Source of the DNA: Roseovarius confluentis
Lineage (GTDB): Bacteria > Pseudomonadota > Alphaproteobacteria > Rhodobacterales > Rhodobacteraceae
Reading direction: 5' to 3'
Assembly (NCBI RefSeq): GCF_002917925.1
Contig: NZ_PPFE01000011.1
Coordinates: 62,001 to 126,000 of the forward strand
Length of the DNA: 64,000 nt
Position numbers and translations under genes: made by a program. The notes beneath the pieces were generated by a model. The model saw only the letters and a list, made by a program, of their open reading frames with translations, ran no database searches and was not told where the DNA came from. Of the stretch, positions 26,352 through 35,425 are shown piece by piece (the first letter of the stretch is position 1; every line of letters starts with the position of its first letter).

Positions 26352-26536
26352 TCTGATGCTGCCTTCGTATCAGCAATCTCGCGCTTCAGGAAAGTGGTGT
26401 AGCCATAGTCGCCAGCCTTGGCAGTGATGACTTCCCACCCTTCCGCGCCGCGCTCGTTCAAGGCGCTTCGCATCGCGTCATAGTCCTTTTGCTTCTTCAC
26501 CTGGAAAAACAGGATGTCATATTCAAAGGTCTTCAT
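26348..26536 (-). CDS. DUF4177 small protein
   Basis: A 62-residue protein with the DUF4177 pattern: an N-terminal strand (FEYDILFF), then LNERGAEGWEVITAKAGDYGYTTFLKRE. Soluble, no signal. The start overlaps the virB11 stop (ATGA), and the stop overlaps the next start. Role unknown; its coupling to virB11 suggests it belongs to the T4SS operon. Confidence 0.75.
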   Translation of the reverse strand: MKTFEYDILFFQVKKQKDYDAMRSALNERGAEGWEVITAKAGDYGYTTFLKREIADTKAASE

Positions 26537-27519
26537 TGGGAAGCTCCGATCTGTTTTGCGCCGGGAAGGTAAAATTCGGTGATGCCGCGCCTGCCGTCGT
26601 GGCGACCGGCCTGGATGATCACGTCGATGGAATTCTCGATATATTGGATCATGTCGGCATAGGTCATTGGGATCTCGGTCTTGAGTGCCGCGATCGCAAG
26701 CCTCTGCACGGCGAGTTGCGGGGTTTCGGAGTGCAGCGTGGTCATGGACCCGCCATGACCGGTGTTGATCGCCTCGAGGAAGGTCATGGCTTCCTTACCG
26801 CGCACCTCGCCAAGGATGATCCGGTCTGGGCGCATCCGTAGTGTAGCGGTGAGCAGCACATCGGCGGTCTGGAACTCCGCATCACGATTGGCGATGAGGG
26901 TAACTGCATTTGGTTGGGTCGGCAGAAGCTCGGCGGCTTCCTCTATTGTGACGATGCGTTCTTCGGCAGGCACGTGAGAGAGGATCTTCCGCGCGGCAAC
27001 GGTCTTGCCGGTGGAGGTGCCGCCCGAGACGATCATGTTCAGCTTGTTGCCGACGCAAAAGGCCAGGGCATCGTCGATCACGCCCGCCGCCACCACTTCG
27101 CGTAGTTCCCGGGTTTTCTCGAGGCGGAGTTCTTCAAGCTTTCGTTCCTTGCCATACAGAAAATCGATCGCGATCCCATCGAGCGGCAAGCTTGAAAAGA
27201 ACCGAAGGCTGATCGACATGGCGGACAGCACGGCGGGCGGGGTGATGACCTGTGCGCGGATCGGCCGGCCCTTGTAGGTGATCGAGACCGATACGATGGG
27301 CCGGTCCTTGCTCATGGTTGTGTTGGCGGATGAGGCGATCTGATTTCCGAGGTCCTTCACCTCCATCGCCGTGAGCTTTTGGTCCAACGCCCGCATGAAA
27401 TGATCCCCCTGGAATTCGCCCCAGCAGGTTCCGTCAGGATTGATGCAGATCTCGATGACATCGTCTCGGGCGGCGGCGTCGATCCGGTCAAGCGAGGTCT
27501 GGAGATAGCTCAGCGACAT
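26533..27519 (-). CDS. virB11: T4SS ATPase VirB11
   Basis: VirB11-family hexameric ATPase of the inner face of the channel. Walker A is GGTSTGKT; an acidic box EERIVTIEEAAEL and the His-box region GRGKEAMTFLEAINTGHGGSMTTLHS (split here as in family) follow in the usual order. 328 residues, normal. It powers pilus assembly and switching to DNA transfer. Confidence 0.92.
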   Translation of the reverse strand: MSLSYLQTSLDRIDAAARDDVIEICINPDGTCWGEFQGDHFMRALDQKLTAMEVKDLGNQIASSANTTMSKDRPIVSVSITYKGRPIRAQVITPPAVLSAMSISLRFFSSLPLDGIAIDFLYGKERKLEELRLEKTRELREVVAAGVIDDALAFCVGNKLNMIVSGGTSTGKTVAARKILSHVPAEERIVTIEEAAELLPTQPNAVTLIANRDAEFQTADVLLTATLRMRPDRIILGEVRGKEAMTFLEAINTGHGGSMTTLHSETPQLAVQRLAIAALKTEIPMTYADMIQYIENSIDVIIQAGRHDGRRGITEFYLPGAKQIGASQ

Positions 27520-27523
27520 GGGT

Positions 27524-28903
27524 TCAGAAAATCTCCAGATCGCGGTCGACCATCACCGTCACGCGGGCCCCCTGGTCGACATAGATGACGGGTCCTATCG
27601 AAAGGTAGTCGCCAATGACGCTGTCGGTGGCATCGGCGAGATCATCGCCCACGTCTTCGAGAACGTCGGCGGCAGTCTCGCCTTCGACATTGGAGGCGGC
27701 GGCGTTCGGCGCGGCGGATATCAGAGAGATCAGCACGGCAGAGCCGAAACGCTCGTCAAATCTGGTATCGACAAAGCCGGTCACACCGGAGCGGCCAAGT
27801 TCGTCTCCTCCGAAGGAACTGATCTGGATGGTTTGATTGTCGGGCAGGACGATCCGGTCCCAGGCGATGGTGACCCGGCGCTGTGCGATATCAACGCCGG
27901 ATCGATAGCGCCCGATAAGACGGGAGCCGCGTGGGATCAGAAGCCGGGAACCGTCGAAGCTGAACACGTCTTCGGAGACGACGGCACGGGTCTGGCCGGG
28001 CAAGGAGCTGTCGAGGGCGGTTTCTATGACGGCCTGGATCATCGTGCCCTGGACAATGGTGTTCGATGGATTGGCGATAACCTCGGCCTGCGTGACTGAG
28101 GTCGGCAGGGCACCGTTCAGCACAAAATCCGTCACCTCGCCGAAAGTGCGTTCGGTCAAAGCCGTCTCATTCGCGCCCGACGTGCCGCCAAAGGCGATGG
28201 TGGGCGAGGTGATGCGGCTTTGCTGAAACGCACGTTCCGCGGCTGCGCGACGTTCGAGGTCCGCGAGCCGTTTCGCTTCCTCTTCGCGGCGGAGCCGTTC
28301 TTCTTCCCGCGCGCGTAGCTCGTCCTCGGAAGGCCCCAAAGGTGCGGGAGCAGGACGATTGGCTTCGAGTTGCGCGAGTTCAAGGTCCATGCGCAGTTGC
28401 TCCAGCTCGCGATCGCGCGCCGAGAGTTCATCGCGAAACTGCTTCTGCGCGGCTTTTGAGGCGGACTGTAGAGCGGCGATCTGGGTGGTCAGCGCATCAA
28501 TGGCTTCGGCGGCTGCGGTATCTTCTTCCACCACCGGTTTGGGCGCGTTGCGCAATTCCTCGATCTGGGCCTGAAGGGCGGCAAGCTGCGCCAGAAGCTC
28601 GGCGTTGGGTTCCACCGGATCCGGTGCGACCAGCACCACCTCAGGATCAGGCGGAGGGAGGGTTTCTAGCGTCCCGAACCCGTCGCCTTCGTTTTGGAAC
28701 ACGTCCGGCGTGGCCGTGGGCAGGGCTTCCTCTTCTTCGGGTTGGGAGAGGAGATAGAATAGGGCACCGCCCGCGCCGATCACGAGGACGACGACCAAAG
28801 CGAGCAGCGGTGAGCGCCGCGGGGCAGCTAGTCGACCTGTTCCTTTGCCTTGTTCAAGGGCGGCGAGGCGCTTTTCTAGGTCCGCGTTTCCGGTGTCGCT
28901 CAT
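27524..28903 (-). CDS. virB10: T4SS outer-complex protein VirB10
   Basis: ATG 28903 (MSDTGNADLEKRLAALEQ) overlaps the virB9 stop; longer starts lie inside virB9. One membrane segment (about residues 33-52) is followed by a proline- and acid-rich linker, a coiled coil (about 90-200) and the C-terminal beta barrel domain (FSFDGSRLLIPRGSRLIGRYRSG; VAWDRIVLPDNQTI-like). VirB10 spans the envelope and gates the channel. Confidence 0.92.
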   Translation of the reverse strand: MSDTGNADLEKRLAALEQGKGTGRLAAPRRSPLLALVVVLVIGAGGALFYLLSQPEEEEALPTATPDVFQNEGDGFGTLETLPPPDPEVVLVAPDPVEPNAELLAQLAALQAQIEELRNAPKPVVEEDTAAAEAIDALTTQIAALQSASKAAQKQFRDELSARDRELEQLRMDLELAQLEANRPAPAPLGPSEDELRAREEERLRREEEAKRLADLERRAAAERAFQQSRITSPTIAFGGTSGANETALTERTFGEVTDFVLNGALPTSVTQAEVIANPSNTIVQGTMIQAVIETALDSSLPGQTRAVVSEDVFSFDGSRLLIPRGSRLIGRYRSGVDIAQRRVTIAWDRIVLPDNQTIQISSFGGDELGRSGVTGFVDTRFDERFGSAVLISLISAAPNAAASNVEGETAADVLEDVGDDLADATDSVIGDYLSIGPVIYVDQGARVTVMVDRDLEIF

Positions 28904-29601
28904 GAGCCTACCCCCACAGGCGGTGTGGCCTCGATACAGACCACCTCTTCCCCGACCCGCAGAACCCATTGCTTGTTCACACCGGAGACCCGGATCACGC
29001 CGTCCTCGGTGGCCTGCGTGTTGACTGTGCGCTCGCGGCCGTTTGCGTAGCGGAAGATCGCGGGCACCGGCGCGTTCCGCGGGAATTCAAAATACGTAAA
29101 GGTCCCATCATCCCAGATGCGGGACGGCGTGAATTCGGTGCGCGCGCTGGCACCGTAGTTGTAGTTCGGCGCTTGTGCCGCGACGGCGCGCGTTGGACGG
29201 TTGTTGTTCTCGGGGTAACGGAATTGGACCACGTAAAAGGTTGGGCTGCGGGTTTCCTGGACGTTGAAGTAATAGCTTCGCCGGTTCGTGTAGACCGTTA
29301 CGTTGGTATGAACGCCACGCGCGATGGGTTTGATCGCGAAGGCCTGGCCGCCGGGTACGCCGTCAATCTCAAAGCCCTCGGTGTCGCCTGCGATGATCGA
29401 GCGGATGCTCTCGCCTTCGCCGAACTCGACGGTGGTGACATGGGTGAGCGAAACGCTCAGACGGTAGACCTGACCTTCCTGGTAGGTGGCCAAGCGCACC
29501 CGGTTGTCGTTGTGCCCGCCGCGCGGGATGGCTTCGGCGAAGGCGAGGTCCGGCAGGAGGGCCATCCAGAAAGCGAACAGGCTGAAGCGAAACACAGTCA
29601 A
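28900..29601 (-). CDS. virB9: T4SS outer-membrane complex protein VirB9
   Basis: A signal peptide (FSLFAFWMALLPDLAFA) leads to a VirB9/TrbG/CagX-type beta protein (YQEGQVYRLSVSLTHVTTVEFGEGE; the C-terminal block FTPSRIWDDGTFTYFEFPR). The TTG start at 29601 overlaps the virB8 stop (TTGA); GTG 29595 is an alternative. 233 residues. Confidence 0.91.
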   Translation of the reverse strand: MTVFRFSLFAFWMALLPDLAFAEAIPRGGHNDNRVRLATYQEGQVYRLSVSLTHVTTVEFGEGESIRSIIAGDTEGFEIDGVPGGQAFAIKPIARGVHTNVTVYTNRRSYYFNVQETRSPTFYVVQFRYPENNNRPTRAVAAQAPNYNYGASARTEFTPSRIWDDGTFTYFEFPRNAPVPAIFRYANGRERTVNTQATEDGVIRVSGVNKQWVLRVGEEVVCIEATPPVGVGS

Positions 29602-30251
29602 TTTTCCAATCTGTCGGAGCGGATGGAATATTCGAGCACGGTGAAGCCGAAGGGATTGGTCCAGACCTCATCGATGGAGCGGCGAGTCTCGGGGCGGAAC
29701 TGAAATAGTAGGGTGGCTGTGAAAAGACCGGTCTGGACGCCATTGATGGACGAGAGACGTTTGCGCAAGCGCACGGTGGCGCGGCTCAAACCGATGCGAT
29801 TGATGCTGAGGATTTCCACATCGAGCCGGGCATTGGGGCCATAGACCGTCGGTGGGTAGTTCTCATTGGCGCTGTTCCATATCTGGCGCAATCCGCTCTC
29901 GGCCGCCCCGTCCGAGCGGCGCAAGACGCTACGGATGCGCAGATCATTGTCGAGCTGGTTGTAGACCTCGCGGTCGGTCACATAGCGGAAAACCTCCGCG
30001 TCGATGACCGCCTGGTTGGCGGTGACCGAAGTCGCGCCCACCGAGGCTTCGGGCAGGGCAAAGCCAGTCTCGGGATCATAGGGCACGACCACAGGCGGTG
30101 GATCGACATCGAGGATCGAGACAGCCGCCGCGCTCAGGCATCCGAAGATGCCGAAAATGAGGCCTATGAGCCCAAGGCGCTGCCAGAGGCGCTCGCGCCT
30201 GAGCGCTCCATAGACCAGCTCTTCTTCGATGATGTCCTGTTCACTCGCCAC
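29598..30251 (-). CDS. virB8: T4SS assembly protein VirB8
   Basis: GTG 30251 with GAGGTG upstream. A short cytoplasmic tail, one membrane segment (LGLIGLIFGIFGCLSAAAVSIL) and a periplasmic NTF2-like domain (VFRYVTDREVYNQLDNDLRIRSVLR) are standard VirB8 features. The end WTNPFGFTVLEYSIRSD is also typical. It nucleates the channel complex. Confidence 0.91.
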   Translation of the reverse strand: MASEQDIIEEELVYGALRRERLWQRLGLIGLIFGIFGCLSAAAVSILDVDPPPVVVPYDPETGFALPEASVGATSVTANQAVIDAEVFRYVTDREVYNQLDNDLRIRSVLRRSDGAAESGLRQIWNSANENYPPTVYGPNARLDVEILSINRIGLSRATVRLRKRLSSINGVQTGLFTATLLFQFRPETRRSIDEVWTNPFGFTVLEYSIRSDRLEN

Positions 30252-30267
30252 GCGTCACACCTCAAAT

Positions 30268-30362
30268 CGGCGTTTCGAAACAAGCCGAAGCGGTTCTTCT
30301 CTGCCTCTCGCTTCGCGCGAACGCGAAAACCGATTTTTGATTTTGCAGGTCAATTTCGAAAC
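30268..30362. repeat. Inverted repeat in the virB5-virB8 gap
   Basis: GGCGTTTCGAAA (30268-30279) recurs as its exact reverse complement TTTCGAAACGCC near 30353-30364, and each copy contains most or all of the palindrome GTTTCGAAAC. The 114-nt gap is the longest inside an otherwise overlapping operon. It could be an mRNA stem for differential expression, or a protein-binding pair. Confidence 0.55.
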
Positions 30363-30365
30363 GCC

Positions 30366-31175
30366 TTAGTCTGCGCGCAACTCGGGCAGCGTGAAATCCA
30401 TGAAGCGCTGCTCCTCGGCAATTGTGGCGGCATCGATGACGCCGCCTGTGCCGTCGCCCACGGTTTGCACCGCTTCGAGCTGCCACATGGCGACGAGCGC
30501 GATCGCCAGTTCCGCCGTCACGCGCGTATTGAGATCGACGCTTTCCTTCAGTTCATCCATGTCATCGATCAGCCCGACGAGACGGTCGACCCGTTCGAGC
30601 GATTGTCCGGTATCCTCGTAACTGTTCTGGGCCGCGGCCGATACGAGCGCGCCCGTCGTCGCTTGCGTCGCCACACGGTTTGCTCCGGGATTGCCGCTGG
30701 TCGCCATTTCCGAGAGGGTGTCTTCATCGAAGCCGAGATCGGCCAGCACCCGGTCCATCTGGGTTTCGATCTCGCCCGCGCCGGAACCGGACAGGCCGGA
30801 GAAGTCTCCGGTCTTGATGGCCTCGATTGTGGCGAGGATGTCCCCGAACTCCTGGTCGAGCAGGCCGTTGAGCTCGTCTTCCATCTCGGTGCGGATGATT
30901 TCCGGCAGTTCGGCAAGGCGGGTGAGGGCCTCATAGGTGCGTTGCAATTCGCCAAGTTGGTCCGTGAGCGTCGCAAGCTGTTCGCGGAGCTGTGTCAGCT
31001 GCTCGTTTTGCAGGATCTCGTCCTCGAACATCTGCCGGAGCTGCTGAATGTTTTGCGCGATGTTCTGGGTATCGACGACGGGAACGCCTTGCGCGAGGGC
31101 AGGGGACGGTGTGCCGAAATGCAGGCCAATCCCAAGTGTCGTGGCCAAAGCCGTTCTCAGAAAAATCCGTCTCAT
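30366..31175 (-). CDS. virB5: T4SS minor pilus protein VirB5/TrbJ-like
   Basis: A signal peptide ending PSPALA-QG precedes a long helical hairpin (IQQLRQMFEDEILQNEQLTQLREQLATLTDQL), the usual fold of VirB5 and TrbJ. The tail (DLNTRVTAELAIALVAMWQLEAVQT ... FMDFTLPEL) resembles the tail of the neighbouring transglycosylase-like protein. The start overlaps that gene's stop (TGATG). Likely adhesin at the pilus tip. Confidence 0.82.
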   Translation of the reverse strand: MRRIFLRTALATTLGIGLHFGTPSPALAQGVPVVDTQNIAQNIQQLRQMFEDEILQNEQLTQLREQLATLTDQLGELQRTYEALTRLAELPEIIRTEMEDELNGLLDQEFGDILATIEAIKTGDFSGLSGSGAGEIETQMDRVLADLGFDEDTLSEMATSGNPGANRVATQATTGALVSAAAQNSYEDTGQSLERVDRLVGLIDDMDELKESVDLNTRVTAELAIALVAMWQLEAVQTVGDGTGGVIDAATIAEEQRFMDFTLPELRAD

Positions 31176-32329
31176 CAGTCAATCTCCCTGATCGTAAAAT
31201 CCATGAACGTGTCTTCGGTCATGCGGGCGCTGGCCTGCGCCAGCTCCTCTGCGGAGAGAACGCGGGTTCGCACCGCCTGAAGCCGGATGCGGGCAGCGAC
31301 GAGACGCACGAGTTCGGCGCGGGCATAGGTGTTGAGCGCGATGCTTTCCTGCATATCTTCGGTCGTGGAAATCCGCGCGACGATGTCCGCAGTGCGCAGG
31401 GCTGCCTGCCGGATCGCGGCGGGTGCGTTGTTGCCATAGACGGCCGCGCCATGTCCGGTGATCGAGAGGTTCGCATTGGCCAGAAGTGCGGGGTCGATCG
31501 TGCCGAGCGCTTCGATCCCACCGATGCGGCTCAGATAGAGATTGTAGCGTTCGGGGATGACCTGGACGTAGTGCTGGGTCTCAGTGAAAGGCGGCACCCC
31601 ACCATATTCGAACACCCGGCCGGGTCCGGCGTTGTAGGCCGCGAGCGCGTTGATGATGTTTCCGTCGAAGGTGCTGAGCTGGGCGGCGAGATAGCGCGCG
31701 CCACCATGCACCTGCAGGTAGGGGCTGTCATAGTATTCTGGATTGATGCCGAGATCGCTCGCGGTGCCGGGCATGATCTGGGTGAGGCCGAAGGCCCCGA
31801 CCGGCGAGCGGGCACCGATGGTGAACCTGCTTTCCTGCCAGATGAGCGCCTGCAGCAGGGCCCGCCATTGAACTGAGGAGAGGCCGGCGCGGCCAACGCC
31901 GGCAAAGCCGCTCGTCTCCTGGGCGACGCGGACGATAAGCTGCTCGATGTTTTCCGCCGCATCCCCGAACATCTGTGCGCCTCCGGGGTTGGGATCGATT
32001 TCGGCATTGCCATAGACGGCCTCGACGGAACGGTCCGGGTCGCCGCTGCCACTTTCCAGCCCGGAGACCATGGCCGGCAGGCCCTGACCGCCAAAGCTGG
32101 TCTGGGCATCGAGGATGCGCTGCAGGGTGGCCAGTTGCTCGCGTTCGATCTCGGCGATGAGTTCGCGCACGGCAAGTTTGTCGGCCTGGACAGAAAGGTC
32201 GGCCTCGCGATCGCCGGTCTCGACGATATCGCGCGCGGTCAGCCCGCTGTCATCGGTCGGCACGCCTTGGGCGAGACAAAGACCGGGCATCAGGCAAAGC
32301 GCGAGGATATGGGGCAGCTTAGACCTCAA
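31175..32329 (-). CDS. Lytic transglycosylase fused to a VirB5-like tail
   Basis: TTG 32329 is chosen since GGAGG lies 8 nt upstream and it gives a proper signal peptide (KLPHILALCLMPGLCLAQG); longer frames add Arg/Pro-rich junk. The middle is a soluble lytic transglycosylase domain: ALIWQESRFTIGARSPVGAFGLTQIMPGTA with the catalytic Glu, and ALAAYNAGPGRV. Residues after about 310 match the VirB5 tail (ALNTYARAELVRLVAARIRLQAVRT; FMDFTIREI). It would open peptidoglycan for the channel and may dock like VirB5. Confidence 0.78.
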   Translation of the reverse strand: MRSKLPHILALCLMPGLCLAQGVPTDDSGLTARDIVETGDREADLSVQADKLAVRELIAEIEREQLATLQRILDAQTSFGGQGLPAMVSGLESGSGDPDRSVEAVYGNAEIDPNPGGAQMFGDAAENIEQLIVRVAQETSGFAGVGRAGLSSVQWRALLQALIWQESRFTIGARSPVGAFGLTQIMPGTASDLGINPEYYDSPYLQVHGGARYLAAQLSTFDGNIINALAAYNAGPGRVFEYGGVPPFTETQHYVQVIPERYNLYLSRIGGIEALGTIDPALLANANLSITGHGAAVYGNNAPAAIRQAALRTADIVARISTTEDMQESIALNTYARAELVRLVAARIRLQAVRTRVLSAEELAQASARMTEDTFMDFTIREID

Positions 32330-32486
32330 CGTCACCCTCCGGCGCGCCAAGAGGTGTGTAGGTGCAATCCTGCGCGACGGGTGCAGTCGAGGCGAAGAAA
32401 GCGAAGCAATTGGCCTGCGGTTCCTGGTACTGGGCGCAGGAGGCCAGCACGCCGAGTGCGGCGACAAGCAAAAATGTGCGGATCAT
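32319..32486 (-). CDS. virB7: VirB7-like lipoprotein (55 aa)
   Basis: A 55-codon gene: MIRTFLLVAALGVLASC with lipobox LASC at residues 14-17, then AQYQEPQANCFAFFASTAP, two further Cys in the mature part. VirB7 lipoproteins bond to VirB9 by disulfide and stabilise the outer complex. ATG 32486 overlaps the virB4 stop (ATGA), and the stop overlaps the next gene's TTG start. Confidence 0.82.
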   Translation of the reverse strand: MIRTFLLVAALGVLASCAQYQEPQANCFAFFASTAPVAQDCTYTPLGAPEGDVEV

Positions 32487-34858
32487 GAAAGCCTCCAGAA
32501 GTCGGGACGGTCGCGGTAATCAGCGCCGACGAGCGCCTCGCCTTTTTCCATTCCGCCGAGAATGGTGAGATTGGGCCCGAGCGCGCTCAGATCGGCATCG
32601 ACGACGATGGACCCCTGGTCATCGCGGATAAGCGCAAGGCGGCTGTCACTCCCAGTGTTGAGAAGCACATCGAGTTCCTTCTCGTAGAGGTTCAGCATCG
32701 CGTAGTCGGACGCATGGGCGCGGATATTGGGCAGCAGGATCTGCGTCGGCACCGCCTCGACGATGGTCTTGCCCGTGCGCGTGCGCTCCAATTGGCTCGC
32801 ATATTGCGTCATCATCACCGCGACGGTGTTTTGCTTGCGGGCGGTCACGAGCCAGTTGGACAGCCGCTCGGCGAAATAGGCGTTGTCGAGCGCCTTCCAG
32901 GCCTCATCGATCACGATGATGGTGGGGCGGCGATCCTCGATCTCGCGCTCCACACGGCGGAAGAGATAGGAGAGGACGGCCATCCGTTCCTTCTCGGACT
33001 CGCTGTCGAGAATGCCGGTGAGATCGAAACCCACCACATCGCCTTCGAGCGAGAATGTGTCTTCCAGCGTCTGTCCGAAGATCCAGCCATAGCGGCCCTC
33101 TTCGGTCCATTCGAGCAATCGCTGGTGCAGATCGCCGCCATCATCGGTCGAAACAAAAAGCGATGCGAAATCCCGCCAGTTCCGCAGGGCGGGGTTCGTA
33201 GCCTGCGCGTTCTGGCGCACCACTTCCTGGATGCGGTTGGTCTGTGCCGGCGTGAGCGGCTTGTCGGCGCGATAGATCAGGGTGGCGAGCCAGTCCGAGA
33301 GCCATGCCGTGCCGCGCGCATCTGTCTCCGTCCAGAGCGGGTTGAGGCCTGTGGGTTGGCCGGCGTTCAGAAACGCATAGCGCCCGCCATTGGCGCGGAC
33401 CGCCATCTCCATACCGAGACGATAATCGAAGACGAAGATCCGCGTCCCTGCTCGACGGGCCTGTGTCATGAGGAATGCCGAAAGCACCGACTTGCCCGAG
33501 CCGGGCCTGCCCATAATCAGGGTATGCCCGCTGGTCGGTTCTTTCTCGGGACTGCCTTGCTCGTGATAGGAAAATCGATAGGCGCTCTGCTCAGGCGTGG
33601 GCAGATAGGTGATGACCTTGCCCCAGGGGGTCTTCTCCGCCGGTTTGCCGAGCTGCGTCCGGTGAAACGCCGCGAAATCCGCGAAGTTGCGGTTGGTGAT
33701 GGCACTGGCGCGCACGCGCTTGGGCTGGTTGCCCGGATGCTGGCTCAGGTAATGCGCCTTGGCCGCGACCCGCTCGCCGATCATCTTCACGCCCTCAGTC
33801 GCGGCGGCGTTCACGATCTCGGCACTGAGCGTCTGCAGCTCATCGAGCGTATCACAGAAGATCGTTACGACCATATGGTGCTCGCCGAAGCTCTGCCGCT
33901 TGGCCTCCAGATCATCGGCGGCGATATCAAGCGCTTCCATCAGCGAGAGGGCGGCGTCCTGGCTGGCCTGCATCTGCCGTTTTTGCCGCTTGATGCGACC
34001 CGCCATGAGGTTCGAATTGATCGGTGTGAAGGAGTGCGTGACGATCATGTCGACCGGCAGGTTCAGCATGTCAAACATGGTGCAGGAGGTGGCCTCGGAA
34101 TATTCCCCGATGGTGAAGCTCTTCCCGTAGCGATGGCCGACGACTCCTTCGGAGAGCTCAAAGTGATCCCCCTGAAACGTCACGCGCGTATTGGCGACGT
34201 TGAAGGACAGGAAGCCAAAGGTGTTCGCCGGATAAAGCGGCAATTCCTGGCCGGTATTCAGCGCGCCCAGAAGGCCGATCAACTCGCCAGACTTTGCCGA
34301 AAGCACACGCGGGTTCAGCTCCGTCAGGCCCGACACGAACACATTCACAGCCTCGCCCAATCGGCGCAGGCGCTTTTCGGTAGCTTCCTTCAGCCGGTCC
34401 GGCGCGCTGCGGTTCAGGAAGGGCAGAACGCTTCTGGGAGGCGGGCGATGAATGATGGTGAGCGTCAAGGTTTTGTCGCGCAGGCCGCTGGTCTCCAGCT
34501 TCTCGCGCCAGAGCCGATCTACTTCGCCCGCGAAGCTTTCCTCGCGCACGGACGCGAGGTCCGGCGTGATCGACTTGGAGACCTTGTGGATGTAGTAGCT
34601 GAACTCCGGCCCCAGCTGCGCGATGATCCGGGCAAAAAGGGCGGTCACCTTGTCGAGATAGGCATCGTCTGTCGTGTAGCTATTGACCCCATCGAGCCGG
34701 ATGCACTGGAAGAGCTCGTTCACCCGCGTCCGCACGGTGCGGTCATCGACCAGACTGACATAGGGCAGCATATGCGCGAGGCGGGTTTCGCGGGCATACC
34801 AGTCCGGCGTCATCGTGCGGAGATCGAGGGCGTCGTCCAAGGCTTTACTAGGGCGCAT
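32483..34858 (-). CDS. virB4: T4SS ATPase VirB4
   Basis: The largest T4SS ATPase, 791 residues. Walker A MGRPGSGKSV lies past the middle, and Walker B TIIVIDEAWKAL about 190 residues later, followed by ARKQNTVAVMMTQYASQLERT. The N-terminal CagE/TrbE-like domain starts at AHMLPYVSLVDDRTV. It works with VirB11 in pilus assembly. Start overlaps the virB3 stop by 11 nt. Confidence 0.93.
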   Translation of the reverse strand: MRPSKALDDALDLRTMTPDWYARETRLAHMLPYVSLVDDRTVRTRVNELFQCIRLDGVNSYTTDDAYLDKVTALFARIIAQLGPEFSYYIHKVSKSITPDLASVREESFAGEVDRLWREKLETSGLRDKTLTLTIIHRPPPRSVLPFLNRSAPDRLKEATEKRLRRLGEAVNVFVSGLTELNPRVLSAKSGELIGLLGALNTGQELPLYPANTFGFLSFNVANTRVTFQGDHFELSEGVVGHRYGKSFTIGEYSEATSCTMFDMLNLPVDMIVTHSFTPINSNLMAGRIKRQKRQMQASQDAALSLMEALDIAADDLEAKRQSFGEHHMVVTIFCDTLDELQTLSAEIVNAAATEGVKMIGERVAAKAHYLSQHPGNQPKRVRASAITNRNFADFAAFHRTQLGKPAEKTPWGKVITYLPTPEQSAYRFSYHEQGSPEKEPTSGHTLIMGRPGSGKSVLSAFLMTQARRAGTRIFVFDYRLGMEMAVRANGGRYAFLNAGQPTGLNPLWTETDARGTAWLSDWLATLIYRADKPLTPAQTNRIQEVVRQNAQATNPALRNWRDFASLFVSTDDGGDLHQRLLEWTEEGRYGWIFGQTLEDTFSLEGDVVGFDLTGILDSESEKERMAVLSYLFRRVEREIEDRRPTIIVIDEAWKALDNAYFAERLSNWLVTARKQNTVAVMMTQYASQLERTRTGKTIVEAVPTQILLPNIRAHASDYAMLNLYEKELDVLLNTGSDSRLALIRDDQGSIVVDADLSALGPNLTILGGMEKGEALVGADYRDRPDFWRLS

Positions 34859-35126
34859 AACTGTCCCCGCCGTGAATACTGCGGTTCCGGGTGGGTGGGG
34901 TTTCCTGTAGTGCCGTCATCATCACGTCGATGAAACGCGGATCCCAGTCCGCGGCCTTCCAGAGCACCGGGTAGAGCAGAGCGGCCACGCCCAGTATCGC
35001 GATATGCTGGACCCAAACGAACAGGAGCACCGAGCCGAAGAGCCAGACCATCGCGTACATGATGGGCAGGCCCAGAAGCTTCGGCGGGCGCACGAGGCCG
35101 AGAAAAAGGGGTGAGCGTTCAGCCAC
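34848..35126 (-). CDS. virB3: T4SS inner-membrane protein VirB3
   Basis: GTG 35126 with GAGG upstream gives 92 residues: LFLGLVRPPKLLGLPIMYAMVWLFGSVLLFVWVQHIAIL and then VLWKAADWDPRFIDVMM. Short N-terminus, two membrane segments, and the D-P-R-F-x-D motif typical of VirB3. It lies between virB2 and virB4, as usual. Confidence 0.88.
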   Translation of the reverse strand: MAERSPLFLGLVRPPKLLGLPIMYAMVWLFGSVLLFVWVQHIAILGVAALLYPVLWKAADWDPRFIDVMMTALQETPPTRNRSIHGGDSYAP

Positions 35127-35134
35127 GGAAAACC

Positions 35135-35425
35135 TCAGCCACCAAAGACCGCGGCAACGATGGTGGGAGCGGCGGCGACCCCGGCGATGCCGACAAGCAC
35201 CCAGAGCGCCTGGCGGAGATCGATGATGTTGAAGAACCAGCTGAGGAAAACGCCGAGGACGGCCAGTGTCGCGATGACAACGCCGAGCGGCCCGGTCAGC
35301 GCATCGACGATACCCTGTAAGAGGCTCTGGATCGGGGAGAGATCGATGCTTTGGGCAAGGGCAGGCTCTGCAACGAGTAGGAAGAACGCCAACGAGGCAA
35401 CAAAAAGGTTTGAAGTCTGTCTCAT
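35135..35425 (-). CDS. virB2: T4SS pilin VirB2
   Basis: 96 residues: signal peptide (FVASLAFFLLVAEPALA-QS), then two hydrophobic helices (LTGPLGVVIATLAVLGVFLSW and ALWVLVGIAGVAAAPTIVAAVFGG) joined by a short loop. This is the pilin that builds the conjugative pilus. Overlaps the transglycosylase stop (ATGA). Confidence 0.9.
   Translation of the reverse strand: MRQTSNLFVASLAFFLLVAEPALAQSIDLSPIQSLLQGIVDALTGPLGVVIATLAVLGVFLSWFFNIIDLRQALWVLVGIAGVAAAPTIVAAVFGG

Noticed and set aside
30268..30364. CRISPR-like repeat
   Set aside because: Only one inverted pair; no regularly spaced direct repeats anywhere in the window.
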